Assembly: GCA_900473415.1 (NCBI GenBank)
Contig: UCLR01000038.1
Coordinates: 22,365-86,364, forward strand
From: Hyphomicrobiales bacterium
Lineage (GTDB): Bacteria > Pseudomonadota > Alphaproteobacteria > Rhizobiales > Beijerinckiaceae
Length of the DNA: 64,000 bases
Reading direction: 5' to 3'
Each line of letters begins with the position of its first letter. The first letter of the stretch is position 1. This document shows positions 16,591-25,093 of this stretch, in pieces. The position numbers were made by a program, and so were the translations under genes. The notes beneath the pieces are model-generated. The model saw nothing but the letters and a program-made list of their open reading frames with translations. It was not told the origin of the DNA and ran no database searches.

Positions 16591-16782
16591 GCGCCGCGTT
16601 CGCTGGGCGTCGTGCAGGACGCCGATTTCACCGTGGAGACGGCGCGGCTCGCGAATGTCCCGCCAGACGTGGTGCGCAAATCCATGCTTGCCGTCACGTT
16701 GGAACAGGCCGGCGGCTCGCCCACCGGCCTTCCGACCGGCCCGATCCTGTATTCGGGTGCGCTGGTGCAGGTGACGCCGTAG
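16591..16782 (+). pseudogene. C-terminal remnant of an RskA-type anti-sigma factor
   Basis: About 60 codons end at a stop at 16780-16782 and contain AVTLEQAGGSPTGLPTGPI followed by LYSGALV, the characteristic C-terminal end of anti-sigma-K factor (RskA) proteins, which normally reads SLEPxGGSPTGxPTGPV. The membrane helix, the zinc-binding N-terminal domain and any partner sigma factor gene are missing. It should be non-functional. Confidence 0.6.
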
Positions 16783-17000
16783 GGTCCAGCCAAACCGGAA
16801 AAGGTCGATGCCGTCGCGAGCCCGGCCTCGGAGGACAACGCTCGTCCAGCGCATCCTTCACGAGCCCGCGCCGGCGCCCCAAATTGAACTGTCTGAGGTC
16901 ACCCAGCCCATCGGATCTGCCCTCTTGCGCAGCGCGTCACCCCTGCCACGACATATCTCTCAAGGTCGCGCACGATCCTTGCTGCAAAGCACCGCAGGCG

Positions 17001-17105
17001 AAGGTCCCAAGAACCAAGGTGGTGTTTCCAGGCCTCAAGTCCGACCAGGACAGCGACGATATCGTCGCTGTCCTCAAGCAATTCGATGCTGACGGAAAGA
17101 AAAAA
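17001..17105 (+). pseudogene. C-terminal remnant of a class-I cytochrome c
   Basis: About 35 codons read KVPRTKVVFPGLKSDQDSD then DIVAVLKQFDADGKKK. This is the end of a mitochondrial-type cytochrome c, where TKMxFxGLKxxxDRADVIAYLK is usual. The Met that would bind haem iron is Val, no CxxCH is left upstream, and the frame runs on past the expected stop. It lies upstream of the oxidase operon, so a cytochrome c gene once stood here. Confidence 0.6.
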
Positions 17106-17538
17106 TGGCGGGATCGGCACTTGATTGCGGCCATCGCGGCGTTGGACTGCGAGTCGGGGTCGATTGACAGCCTCCGTGGGCAGGATAACAATGCCATACA
17201 ACTATGAGCCGATGGCTGCGAATATCCCGCATCCAGGCCGAGAGTTTTCGGCACCGTGTGTGGTGAGTGATCGTCCAGGCGAACCAAAGGTTCGGCAATG
17301 GCGAACAGGAAGCAAGACTTGCAACCCGAAGGCGCGCTCGTCCGAGCCCGCGCTCCGCAGCTGTCATGTGCTGCCAGCGATGTCTCTGCCCCGGCCCGTC
17401 TTGAGCCGCAGGCCCGTTTCATCCTGGGGCTGCAACGTAGTCCCGTACCGAAAGTGAGTTCGTCAACGTAGCGCATGGCGTGCGCCGCGACATTGCCTGC
17501 TTCCTGTTCATGCCGCCCTCGGCAAGGATGAATAAGGG

Positions 17539-18354
17539 ATGGGTATCGCAGTCGTCCTGGCTCTGGTCGTCATCGGCTCGGTGGTTTTCCACTTCCTGAG
17601 TCCATGGTGGTGGACACCGATCGCGTCCAACTGGCGCTATATCGACGACACCATCATCATCACCTTCTGGATCACCGGCGTCGTCTTCGCGGCGGTCGTA
17701 CTGTTCATGGCGTACTGCGTCTTCCGGTTCCGCCATCGTGAGGGCAATCGCGCCGCCTACGAGCCGGAGAACAAGCGGCTGGAATGGTGGCTCGCGATCG
17801 GCACAGGCGTCGGCGTTGCGGCCATGCTCGCGCCCGGACTCGTCGTCTGGCACAGGTTCGTCACGGTGCCTACGGACGCGACCGTGGTCGAGGTCATCGG
17901 CCAGCAATGGCAGTGGGCCTATCGGCTGCCCGGCGCGGACGGCAGGCTCGGGGCCGCCGACGTCGCGCAGATCACGGCGGAAAACCCGCTGGGCGTCGAT
18001 CCGAAAGACCCTCACGGGCAGGACGACATCGTGATCCAGGGGGACAACCTTCATCTGCAACTCGGCAAGCCGGTGAAGATGCTGCTGCGCGCCATCGATG
18101 TCGTTCACGACTTCTACGTGCCGGAGTTCCGCGCCAAGATGGACATGATCCCCGGCAGCGTCACCTATTACTGGTTCACGCCAACGCGGGACGGCACCTT
18201 CGACGTGCTTTGCGCCGAGCTCTGCGGCACCGGCCACACCTTCATGCGCGGCAATGTCGTGGTCGAGCCGGAGAGCCAGTACCAGGCCTGGCTGCAGCAA
18301 CAAAAAACCTTCGCCCAACTCCAGGGGCCGACAAGGACGCAGGCGAAGAACTAG
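17539..18354 (+). CDS. coxB: Cytochrome c oxidase subunit II (alternative aa3-type oxidase)
   Basis: 271 residues. Two N-terminal membrane helices (about 3-22 and 39-60, with a third hydrophobic stretch at 86-104) precede a periplasmic cupredoxin domain. The binuclear CuA site is complete: C225-AEL-C229-GTG-H233-xx-M236, with the first His in the DVVHDFYVPEF segment and a WQWAY aromatic region for electron entry. It takes electrons from cytochrome c to subunit I. No fused cytochrome c domain is present. It heads an operon ordered II-I-III-III-IV, as in the alternative oxidase coxMNOP of Bradyrhizobium. Confidence 0.93.
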   Translation: MGIAVVLALVVIGSVVFHFLSPWWWTPIASNWRYIDDTIIITFWITGVVFAAVVLFMAYCVFRFRHREGNRAAYEPENKRLEWWLAIGTGVGVAAMLAPGLVVWHRFVTVPTDATVVEVIGQQWQWAYRLPGADGRLGAADVAQITAENPLGVDPKDPHGQDDIVIQGDNLHLQLGKPVKMLLRAIDVVHDFYVPEFRAKMDMIPGSVTYYWFTPTRDGTFDVLCAELCGTGHTFMRGNVVVEPESQYQAWLQQQKTFAQLQGPTRTQAKN

Positions 18355-18418
18355 GGATGGGACAGAGGGCGCGCTCCCGAACGGGGATTTCGCCTGACGA
18401 GGAACGGGAGATGGCCTG

Positions 18419-20179
18419 ATGGTCGACGTGATGCACGGCGTCCCCGAATCGAGACCGGCGGACGAGAGCGACGATGTCGAGCTCTATCACCCGCACAGCT
18501 GGATCACGAAATACGTCTTCTCCCAGGACGCCAAGATCATCGCCATTCAGTATTCGACCGTAGCGCTGGCGATCGGGTTGGTCGCGCTGGTCCTATCCTG
18601 GCTGATGCGCCTGCAGCTCGGCTTCCCCGGGGTGTTTTCCTTCATCGACCCCGATCGCTACTACCAGTTCATCACGATGCACGGGATGATCATGGTGGTC
18701 TATCTGCTGACCGCGCTGTTCCTCGGCGGCTTCGGCAACTACTTGATTCCGCTGATGCTCGGCGCGCGGGACATGGTCTTCCCTTATGTGAACATGCTGA
18801 GCTTCTGGATCTATTTCCTCGCCGTGCTCGTGCTCCTTACCGGCTTCTTCCTGCCGGGTGGACCAACCGGAGCCGGCTGGACCCTCTATCCACCGCAAGC
18901 GATTCTGGCCAACACACCCGGCCAGCAATGGGGCATCGTCGTGATGCTCGTCTCACTGATCCTCTTCATCATCGGCTTCACCATGGGCGGGCTGAACTAT
19001 GTGGTGACGGTGCTGCAAGGACGCGCCAAGGGCATGACGCTGATGCGCATGCCCTTGACGATCTGGGGCATTTTCACGGCGACCGTCATGGCGCTGCTCG
19101 CCTTTCCCGCGCTCTTCGTTGGCGCCGTGATGATGCTGCTCGATCGGCTGATCGGCACGAGCTTCTTTATGCCGGCGATCGTTGCGATGGGCGAGCGGCT
19201 GGCTCACAAGGGCGGCAGCCCGATCCTGTTCCAGCACCTGTTCTGGTTCTTCGGACACCCCGAGGTCTACATCGTGGCGCTGCCGGCCTTCGGCATCGTA
19301 TCCGACCTGATCAGCACCCATGCGCGCAAGAACATCTTCGGCTACCGCATGATGGTCTGGGCGCTGGTGGCGATCGGCGCGCTCAGCTTCGTCGTCTGGG
19401 CGCACCACATGTATGTCAGCGGCATGCACCCCGCCTTCGGGTTTTTCTTCGCCACAACGACACTGATCATCGCGATCCCAACCGCGATCAAGGTCTACAA
19501 CTGGGTGCTGACCCTCTGGCAGGGAGACATCCACTTCACCGTACCGATGCTGTTCGCGCTCGGCTTCATCGTCACCTTCCTGAATGGCGGGCTGACCGGC
19601 CTGTTCCTGGGCAATGTCGTCGTCGACGTGCCGCTCTCCGACACGATGTTCGTCGTGGCCCATTTCCATATGGTGATGGGGGTCGCGCCGATCCTCGTGA
19701 TCTTCGGGGCAATCTACCATTGGTACCCGAAGGTCACCGGGCGCATGCTCGACGACCGGCTCGGGAAGCTCCATTTCTGGGTCACCTTCCTCGGGGCCTA
19801 TCTGATCTTCTTCCCGATGCACTACATCGGGTTGATGGGCGTGCCGCGCCGCTATCACGAGATCGGTGCGATGAGCTTCGTCCCGCCGTCGGCGGCGACG
19901 CTGAACGAATTCATCACGGTCGTCGCGCTGATCGTCGGCGCCGCCCAGCTCGCCTTCGTGTTCAATCTCATCTGGAGCCTCAAGCAAGGCCGGCCCGCGG
20001 GCGGCAATCCCTGGCGCGCGACCACGCTGGAATGGCAGACGCCGCAGACGCCGCCTGCCCATGGCAATTGGGGCAAGACCCTGCCGGTGGTCTATCGTTG
20101 GGCCTATGACTACAGCGTGCCCGGCGCGGCCGAGGACTTCCTGCCGCAGAACCAGCCGCCGGATCCGCGGACCGCGTGA
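18419..20179 (+). CDS. coxA: Cytochrome c oxidase subunit I
   Basis: 586 residues with about twelve membrane helices. Haem and copper ligands are visible: HGMIMV (low-spin haem His), FFGHPEVY (CuB His and the Tyr cross-linked to it), AHHMYVSG (two CuB His), and AHFHMVMG (haem a3 and haem a His). The family is the heme-copper oxidase catalytic subunit, which reduces O2 to water and pumps protons in the inner membrane. The start is 64 bases after subunit II, with a GGGAG RBS. Confidence 0.96.
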   Translation: MVDVMHGVPESRPADESDDVELYHPHSWITKYVFSQDAKIIAIQYSTVALAIGLVALVLSWLMRLQLGFPGVFSFIDPDRYYQFITMHGMIMVVYLLTALFLGGFGNYLIPLMLGARDMVFPYVNMLSFWIYFLAVLVLLTGFFLPGGPTGAGWTLYPPQAILANTPGQQWGIVVMLVSLILFIIGFTMGGLNYVVTVLQGRAKGMTLMRMPLTIWGIFTATVMALLAFPALFVGAVMMLLDRLIGTSFFMPAIVAMGERLAHKGGSPILFQHLFWFFGHPEVYIVALPAFGIVSDLISTHARKNIFGYRMMVWALVAIGALSFVVWAHHMYVSGMHPAFGFFFATTTLIIAIPTAIKVYNWVLTLWQGDIHFTVPMLFALGFIVTFLNGGLTGLFLGNVVVDVPLSDTMFVVAHFHMVMGVAPILVIFGAIYHWYPKVTGRMLDDRLGKLHFWVTFLGAYLIFFPMHYIGLMGVPRRYHEIGAMSFVPPSAATLNEFITVVALIVGAAQLAFVFNLIWSLKQGRPAGGNPWRATTLEWQTPQTPPAHGNWGKTLPVVYRWAYDYSVPGAAEDFLPQNQPPDPRTA

Positions 20180-20191
20180 GGAGATGCCGGC

Positions 20192-20908
20192 ATGGCCGTG
20201 GTCCTCGGATTCATCGTCATCGTGGCAGCCTTCGCCGGCTGGTGGCTCTCGCGCCAACACCTGACGGCAAAGCCCTGGCTCGAAGTCGGGGTGATCGGCG
20301 AGGCCGCCGACCCGACCTCCCCCACAACGGCGAAGCTCGGCCTCGGCACCTTCCTCGTCGTCGCCAGCTCCCTCTTCGCGCTTCTGATCAGCGCCTATTC
20401 GATGCGCATGGGCATGTCGGACTGGCGCGCGCTGCCGATGCCGACCGTGCTCTGGTTCAGCACCGGGCTACTGATGCTGGCGAGCATCGCCCTGCACATG
20501 GCGGTCATCGCGGCGCGCTGCGACGAAAGCGGCCCGCTCCGCTCCAGCCTTCTCGCTGCGGGCGTCTGCTCGCTTGCCTTCCTCTGCGCTCAGGCGCTGG
20601 CGTGGCGCGAGCTTGCCGTCTCCGGCTATTTCACCGCGGCCAACCCCGCCAGCGCCTTCTTCTATCTGCTCACGGCCATTCACGGAGCCCATGTCCTTGG
20701 CGGGCTCGTCGCACTTGGCCGGACCTCCACCCGCACCTTCGCAAGACCCAAGGACCTTGCTCCAACGATTCCGCGCGAGCTCACCCTCAGCGTCGAGCTC
20801 TGCGCCATCTACTGGCATTTCCTGCTGTTGGTCTGGCTGGTCCTGCTCGCCCTGCTGATGCGCTGGACGGACGACATCATCGAGATCTGCCGGGGATTGC
20901 TGACCTAG
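20192..20908 (+). CDS. Heme-copper oxidase subunit III, first copy
   Basis: 238 residues with about six hydrophobic segments. LTAIHGAHVLGGL near residue 160 and ELCAIYWHFLLLVWLVL near the C-terminus match the subunit III family (helices V-VII), which stabilises subunit I and the proton path. The N-terminal third is divergent and includes a lone helix and a TSPTTAKLGLGTF segment, resembling CoxO-like members. It starts 12 bases after subunit I and is followed by a second, different subunit III gene. Confidence 0.85.
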   Translation: MAVVLGFIVIVAAFAGWWLSRQHLTAKPWLEVGVIGEAADPTSPTTAKLGLGTFLVVASSLFALLISAYSMRMGMSDWRALPMPTVLWFSTGLLMLASIALHMAVIAARCDESGPLRSSLLAAGVCSLAFLCAQALAWRELAVSGYFTAANPASAFFYLLTAIHGAHVLGGLVALGRTSTRTFARPKDLAPTIPRELTLSVELCAIYWHFLLLVWLVLLALLMRWTDDIIEICRGLLT

Positions 20909-20930
20909 CGACCCTGATGAGGAGGGGCCG

Positions 20931-21653
20931 ATGAATGAGATTGCGCCGACCGCCGTGAACACCGGCATCGTCCGCCCAGCCGGCTGGCGCGGTTTCGTGG
21001 CCGATTGGTCGTCCGATCAGCGGACCTTCAAGAACGTCTCCTGGGGGAAGGCCATGATGTGGATCTTCCTGCTCAGCGACACCTTCATCTTCGGCACCTT
21101 CCTCATCTCCTACATGACGGTCCGGATGTCGACGGTGGTGCCATGGCCCAATCCGAGCGAGGTCTTCGCGCTCGAGATCGGCGGCCACCATCTTCCGTTG
21201 ATCCTGATCGCGATCATGACTTTCGTGCTGATCAGCAGCAGCGGCACGATGGCGATGGCGGTCAATTTCGGCTATCGCCGCGACCGCAAGAAGACGGCGA
21301 TCCTGATGCTCGTGACCGCCGTGCTCGGCGCAACCTTCGTCGGCATGCAGGCCTTTGAATGGTCGAAGCTGATCGCGGAAGGGGTCCGCCCCTGGGGTAA
21401 TCCCTGGGGCGCCGAGCAATTCGGCTCAAGCTTCTTCATGATCACCGGCTTCCACGGCACCCATGTCACGATCGGCGTAATCTTCTTGATCATCGTCGCT
21501 CGCAAGGTCTGGCGTGGGGACTTCGACGAAGGGCGGCGCGGCTTCTTCACGAGCCGAAAGGGTCGCTACGAGATCGTCGAGATCACCGGTCTCTACTGGC
21601 ACTTCGTCGATCTCGTCTGGGTTTTCATCTTCGCGCTGTTTTATCTCTGGTGA
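20931..21653 (+). CDS. Heme-copper oxidase subunit III, second copy
   Basis: 240 residues, better conserved than the first copy. It shows KAMMWIFLLSDTFIFGTFL (helix III), LGATFVGMQAFEW, FHGTHVTIGVIFL and ITGLYWHFVDLVWVFIFALFYL, the expected landmarks of subunit III. Two different subunit III genes in tandem are a known feature of coxMNOP-type oxidases (CoxO and CoxP). A GAGGAGG RBS stands eight bases before the ATG. Confidence 0.9.
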   Translation: MNEIAPTAVNTGIVRPAGWRGFVADWSSDQRTFKNVSWGKAMMWIFLLSDTFIFGTFLISYMTVRMSTVVPWPNPSEVFALEIGGHHLPLILIAIMTFVLISSSGTMAMAVNFGYRRDRKKTAILMLVTAVLGATFVGMQAFEWSKLIAEGVRPWGNPWGAEQFGSSFFMITGFHGTHVTIGVIFLIIVARKVWRGDFDEGRRGFFTSRKGRYEIVEITGLYWHFVDLVWVFIFALFYLW

Positions 21654-21662
21654 GGTGTCGCC

Positions 21663-21998
21663 ATGGCACAGGCCGCAGCCCATGCAGACGCGCAGCAGCA
21701 TCCGATCAGGCTCTATCTCGTGGTCTGGGTCTGGCTGTTCATCCTCAGCGCCTGCTCCTACCTGGTCGATTATTTCGGCCTGGTCGGTTACCTGCGCTGG
21801 TCGCTGATCCTGTTCTTCATGATGCTGAAGGCCGGCCTGATCGTCGCGGTCTTCATGCACATGGCCTGGGAGCGATTGGCTCTGGCCTATGCGATCCTCG
21901 CCCCGCCGCTGGCGCTGCTGGTCTTCGTCGGCATCATGGTCCTCGAATCGAACTACACGCTCTTCACCCGGCTGGCGTACTTCGTGGTCGGTTCATGA
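21663..21998 (+). CDS. Prokaryotic cytochrome c oxidase subunit IV
   Basis: 111 residues with three membrane helices. The layout HPIRLYLVVWVWLFILSACSYLVDYF, then FFMMLKAGLIVAVFMHMAWE and a third helix, is that of the small COX4_pro/CyoD-like subunit that closes terminal oxidase operons. It starts nine bases after the second subunit III gene. Confidence 0.85.
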   Translation: MAQAAAHADAQQHPIRLYLVVWVWLFILSACSYLVDYFGLVGYLRWSLILFFMMLKAGLIVAVFMHMAWERLALAYAILAPPLALLVFVGIMVLESNYTLFTRLAYFVVGS

Positions 21999-22074
21999 CG
22001 AACGATCCGGAGGCTCTCGATCACGATGGATGCTGCCTTCTGCAGGCGACTGTCGACGATGAAGGGAGGCGCTC

Positions 22075-22632
22075 ATGCGAACCTACTGCTTGTTCCAAGC
22101 CGTGAACTCCCCGGACCTGCGCGGCTTCACCGAGGAGTCCACCGGCGCCGGTTTACCCCCGGACCTCGGGCCGTGGAGCCTCGTGCAGGTCATCCCACCC
22201 AGCGGAGAATGGACCCCCGCCATCAGCAGGGCGGTCGTGGCGGCCGGCATCATCGAGAACGGCTTTTATCTCTGGGGGCCCGCCGAGCGACCAAGCTCGC
22301 ACCTGATCATCGCAAGTGATCGCGTCGAAGGGACAGCCGTATTCGATCGCAAGTATGATCAGATCGGCACCATCAAGCGGTTGTTGATCGAGAAGGTGAG
22401 CGGTCGCGTTGTGTTCGTCGACGTGACGTTTGGAGGATTTCTCGGCATTGGCAGCCACCACGTCACGATCCCATGGGAAAAGCTCACCTACGACAAGGAG
22501 CTCGAGGGCTACCGCACTGACATCACCGAGGCCCAGGTCCGAGGTGCCGAGACCCTGTACGGCGACAAAGGTGTTTTACCGGACGAGAAGCGGCAACGGG
22601 AAATGAGCGACTACTGGAACGTTCCCGGATGA
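22075..22632 (+). CDS. PRC-barrel domain protein
   Basis: 185 residues. The C-terminal half (residues about 80-160) is a PRC-barrel: VEGTAVFDRKYDQIGTIKRLLIEK, the middle strand VVFVDVTFGGFLGIG and the IPWEKLTYD closing strand. PRC-barrels occur in photosynthetic reaction centre H subunits, RimM and many stress-linked alphaproteobacterial proteins. The N-terminal part (about 70 residues) is not recognised and has no signal peptide, so it is likely cytoplasmic. It lies 76 bases after the oxidase operon on the same strand and may be co-transcribed; its role there is unknown. Confidence 0.75.
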   Translation: MRTYCLFQAVNSPDLRGFTEESTGAGLPPDLGPWSLVQVIPPSGEWTPAISRAVVAAGIIENGFYLWGPAERPSSHLIIASDRVEGTAVFDRKYDQIGTIKRLLIEKVSGRVVFVDVTFGGFLGIGSHHVTIPWEKLTYDKELEGYRTDITEAQVRGAETLYGDKGVLPDEKRQREMSDYWNVPG

Positions 22633-22646
22633 CCCATCTGAAGGTG

Positions 22647-22667
22647 CTCCGGGGCGATCCCTCGGAG
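22647..22667. terminator. Possible terminator between convergent genes
   Basis: CTCCGGGG (22647-22654) pairs with CCCTCGGAG (22659-22667) with one mismatch and a short loop; TTCTCTCT follows. It lies between the convergent PRC-barrel and ABC transporter genes. Confidence 0.35.
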
Positions 22668-22836
22668 TTCTCTCTGCAATCTGCGTGACGCGCAGGACCA
22701 ATGTGTGCCGTGAATCGACCGCACCTGATGCGATGACTTCGCAGGACTGAGGACCCTGTTCGCTCTTGGCATGGAGAGTTCATCCTGGTTGACCCGAAAG
22801 CTGACGCTTCGCGCGCGGGACGCCGGAAAGCGCCCG

Positions 22837-23634
22837 TCAGGACCGCTCCAAGGCCTTGCCGAAGAGGCCGTGGAAGCGGCCGAGGAAACTGCGCAGGCGC
22901 TCGCTCTCCGGATTGTCGAAGACCTCCGCCGGACGGCCCTGCTGCGCGATGCGCCCTTGATCGAGGAAGACGACGTGGTGCGAGACCTCGCGCACGAACA
23001 GCATCTCGTGGCTGACCAGCAACATCGTCATCCCTGACTCTGCGAGGGCCTGCATCACGCCGAGCACCTCGGCCACGAGCTCCGGATCGAGCGCCGAGGT
23101 CACCTCGTCGAAGAGCAGAAGGCGCGGCTGCATCGCAACCGCGCGGGCGATCGCGACACGCTGTTGCTGGCCGCCCGAGAGCTGGTAGGGGTAGTGGTCG
23201 CGCCGCTCCGCCAGACCGACGCGGCGCAACCAATGCTCGGCCGTCTCGCGCGCCTCGGCCTTGCCTTGGCCCAGCACCTTGGTCAGGCCGAGCATGACGT
23301 TCTCGCCCGCGGTCAGGTGCGGGAACAGGTTGAACTGCTGGAAGACCATGCCGATCCGGGCGCGCTGCGCCGAGATCCGGGTCTCGCTCAGCCGGCGCCG
23401 CTTTCCGCCCGCGACCTGGTAGCCGATCGGATCGCCATCGAGCAGGATCTCGCCGCCGTCATGCTCTTCGAGCAGGTTGACGCAACGCAGGAAGGTCGTC
23501 TTGCCCGAGCCCGAGGCGCCGATCAGCGAGACGACCTGCCCTTGCCGGACGGTCAGGTCGATGCCCTTGAGCACCTCGATCTCGCCGAAGCTCTTGTGGA
23601 CCGCCCGTGCCTGCAGGAGGGGGGTATCCTTCAT
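22837..23634 (-). CDS. Polar amino-acid ABC transporter ATP-binding protein
   Basis: About 265 residues, with Walker A GASGSGKTT, Q-loop VFQQFNLFPH, signature LSGGQQQR, Walker B LLLFDEVTSALDPE and H-loop VSHEM. The FNLFPH and TSALDPE segments are typical of the GlnQ/HisP polar amino-acid family. It powers import through the two permeases upstream on the same strand. Two adjacent Met codons stand at the start, and I chose the second; the first begins three bases earlier. Confidence 0.92.
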   Translation of the reverse strand: MKDTPLLQARAVHKSFGEIEVLKGIDLTVRQGQVVSLIGASGSGKTTFLRCVNLLEEHDGGEILLDGDPIGYQVAGGKRRRLSETRISAQRARIGMVFQQFNLFPHLTAGENVMLGLTKVLGQGKAEARETAEHWLRRVGLAERRDHYPYQLSGGQQQRVAIARAVAMQPRLLLFDEVTSALDPELVAEVLGVMQALAESGMTMLLVSHEMLFVREVSHHVVFLDQGRIAQQGRPAEVFDNPESERLRSFLGRFHGLFGKALERS

Positions 23635-23647
23635 CACCGCTGTTCCC

Positions 23648-24355
23648 TCAGTAGCGCAGGTAAGAGAAGCGCCTCTCCAGCAGCCCGCCGAGCTGCGCGA
23701 TGGCGAAGTTGATGATCAGATAGGCCACCAGCGCGAGCAGGTAGAAATCGACGATCATGTAATTGCGGGCCATGACCTGCTGCGAGGCGAGCAGGAGCTC
23801 GACCACGCCGATGATCGAGAGCAGCGTCGTGCCTTTCACGATCTCCAGCCCCGTATTGACCCAGGGCGGCAGCATGCGCCGGAAGGCCTGCGGCAGGATC
23901 ACGTACCAGAGGCGTCTGGGAAAGGTGAGGCCAATGGCCTTCGCCGCCTCCATCTGCCCGGCGGGGACCGACTCGACCGCTCCGCGGAAATTCTCGGCGA
24001 CATGGGCGGTGGCGAAGGCGCCGAGCGCGATCACCCCCGCCCAGAAGGCCGCGATGTTGATGCCGAACAATGCGAGGCCGTAATAGGTGAACAGGATCAG
24101 GACCAGCACGGGAATGCCGCGCATTAGGTCGACATAGAGTCGCGCCAGCAGTCGCAGCCACCACCAGCCGAAGCTGAGCGCCACGCCCATCGCGATCCCG
24201 CATAGCGTCGCGATCACGATGCTGAACAACGAGCTGAGCAGGGTCACTCCGAGACCGGCGAGCAGGCCTTCGCGGGCCTGCCAGGCCTCGAAGAGGAAAC
24301 TGCCGGGGGTCATCCAGGAAGCGAGCATCGCCACGGCCTCAGCGAATTGCCGCAT
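23648..24355 (-). CDS. Amino-acid ABC transporter permease (HisM/GlnP-like)
   Basis: 235 residues with about five membrane helices and the family segment DLMRGIPVLVLILFTYYGL, then the EAA loop MEAAKAIGLTFPRRLWYVILPQAFRRMLPP. These are landmarks of HEQRo-family permeases (His/Glu/Gln/Arg/opine). It overlaps the second permease gene by 17 bases, and the two should form a heterodimeric channel. Confidence 0.9.
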   Translation of the reverse strand: MRQFAEAVAMLASWMTPGSFLFEAWQAREGLLAGLGVTLLSSLFSIVIATLCGIAMGVALSFGWWWLRLLARLYVDLMRGIPVLVLILFTYYGLALFGINIAAFWAGVIALGAFATAHVAENFRGAVESVPAGQMEAAKAIGLTFPRRLWYVILPQAFRRMLPPWVNTGLEIVKGTTLLSIIGVVELLLASQQVMARNYMIVDFYLLALVAYLIINFAIAQLGGLLERRFSYLRY

Positions 24356-25007
24356 AGCGCCGCTCGACCTGCCGCAGGACGATGGCGATCAGATAGGCGG
24401 TGGCGAGATAGAGCGCGCTCGCGGTCAGCCAGACCTCCATGACCCGGAAGGTGTTGGCGTTGATCTGGCGGGCGGTGAAGGTCAGCTCCGGCACCGCGAT
24501 GGCGGCGGCCAGCGAAGTGTCCTTGAACAGCGAGATCAGGTTGTTGCTGACCGCCGGCAGGGTGATGCGGAACATGACAGGCAGCACGACATAGAGCTGG
24601 CGCTGGCCGGGCCGCAGCCCGATCGCCTTGGCCGCCTCGACATATTGCTTCGGAATGGACGACAGCCCCGCCCGGAAGACCTCGCACATATAGGCGCCGG
24701 CATAGAGCGACAGGGACAGGACGAAGCTCTGCGTCTTGTTGAGGAAAGTAATGTCGAATTCCGGCAGGCCGAAATAAAGGAAGAACACCAGCAGCAGCAG
24801 CGGCGTGCAGCGGATGAACTCGACATAGAGCCAGACCGGAGTCGAAAGCCACGCCTTGCCCGAGACCCGTGCATAGGCCGCCAGCAGCCCGATCAAGCTG
24901 CCGATTGCCAGCGAGACGACTGCAAGGCCAAGGCCCAGCAGCAGCGCGTCGGAGAGCTTGTCCCAGTTCCGCGCGATGACGGCCCAGTCGAAGTGGTAGT
25001 CTATCAT
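24339..25007 (-). CDS. Amino-acid ABC transporter permease (HisQ/GlnP-like)
   Basis: 222 residues, homologous to the next gene. It has the YVEFIRCTPLLLLVFFLYFGLPE segment and the EAA loop KQYVEAAKAIGLRPGQRQLYVVLPVMFRITLP. Together the two permeases form the translocation path for an amino acid or derivative. It follows the binding-protein gene by 86 bases in the same orientation. Confidence 0.9.
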   Translation of the reverse strand: MIDYHFDWAVIARNWDKLSDALLLGLGLAVVSLAIGSLIGLLAAYARVSGKAWLSTPVWLYVEFIRCTPLLLLVFFLYFGLPEFDITFLNKTQSFVLSLSLYAGAYMCEVFRAGLSSIPKQYVEAAKAIGLRPGQRQLYVVLPVMFRITLPAVSNNLISLFKDTSLAAAIAVPELTFTARQINANTFRVMEVWLTASALYLATAYLIAIVLRQVERRYAAIR

Positions 25008-25093
25008 GTCCGCCGCGGCACTCCGGAAAGAGGCAGGCGGACGCGCCGCCTGCCCTCAGAGCCTGAGACTAGTCGAGTGCGCATGCGGCGCAA

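Larger units (their letters stand above)
16173..17538. other. Gene graveyard between the hydrolase operon and the oxidase operon
   Basis: These 1366 bases carry no intact gene. They hold short C-terminal pieces of at least three unrelated proteins, listed separately, in both orientations. The remaining bases (16173-16445 and 17106-17538) show only shadow frames. The pattern suggests successive deletions or insertion-sequence activity; no inverted repeat or transposase was recognised. Confidence 0.7.

Noticed and set aside
15291..16838. Long minus-strand open frame of 515 codons over the amidohydrolase end and the graveyard
   Set aside because: It is mostly antisense to the TRZ/ATZ-type amidohydrolase; only a short separate piece at 16446-16552 reads naturally, in another frame.
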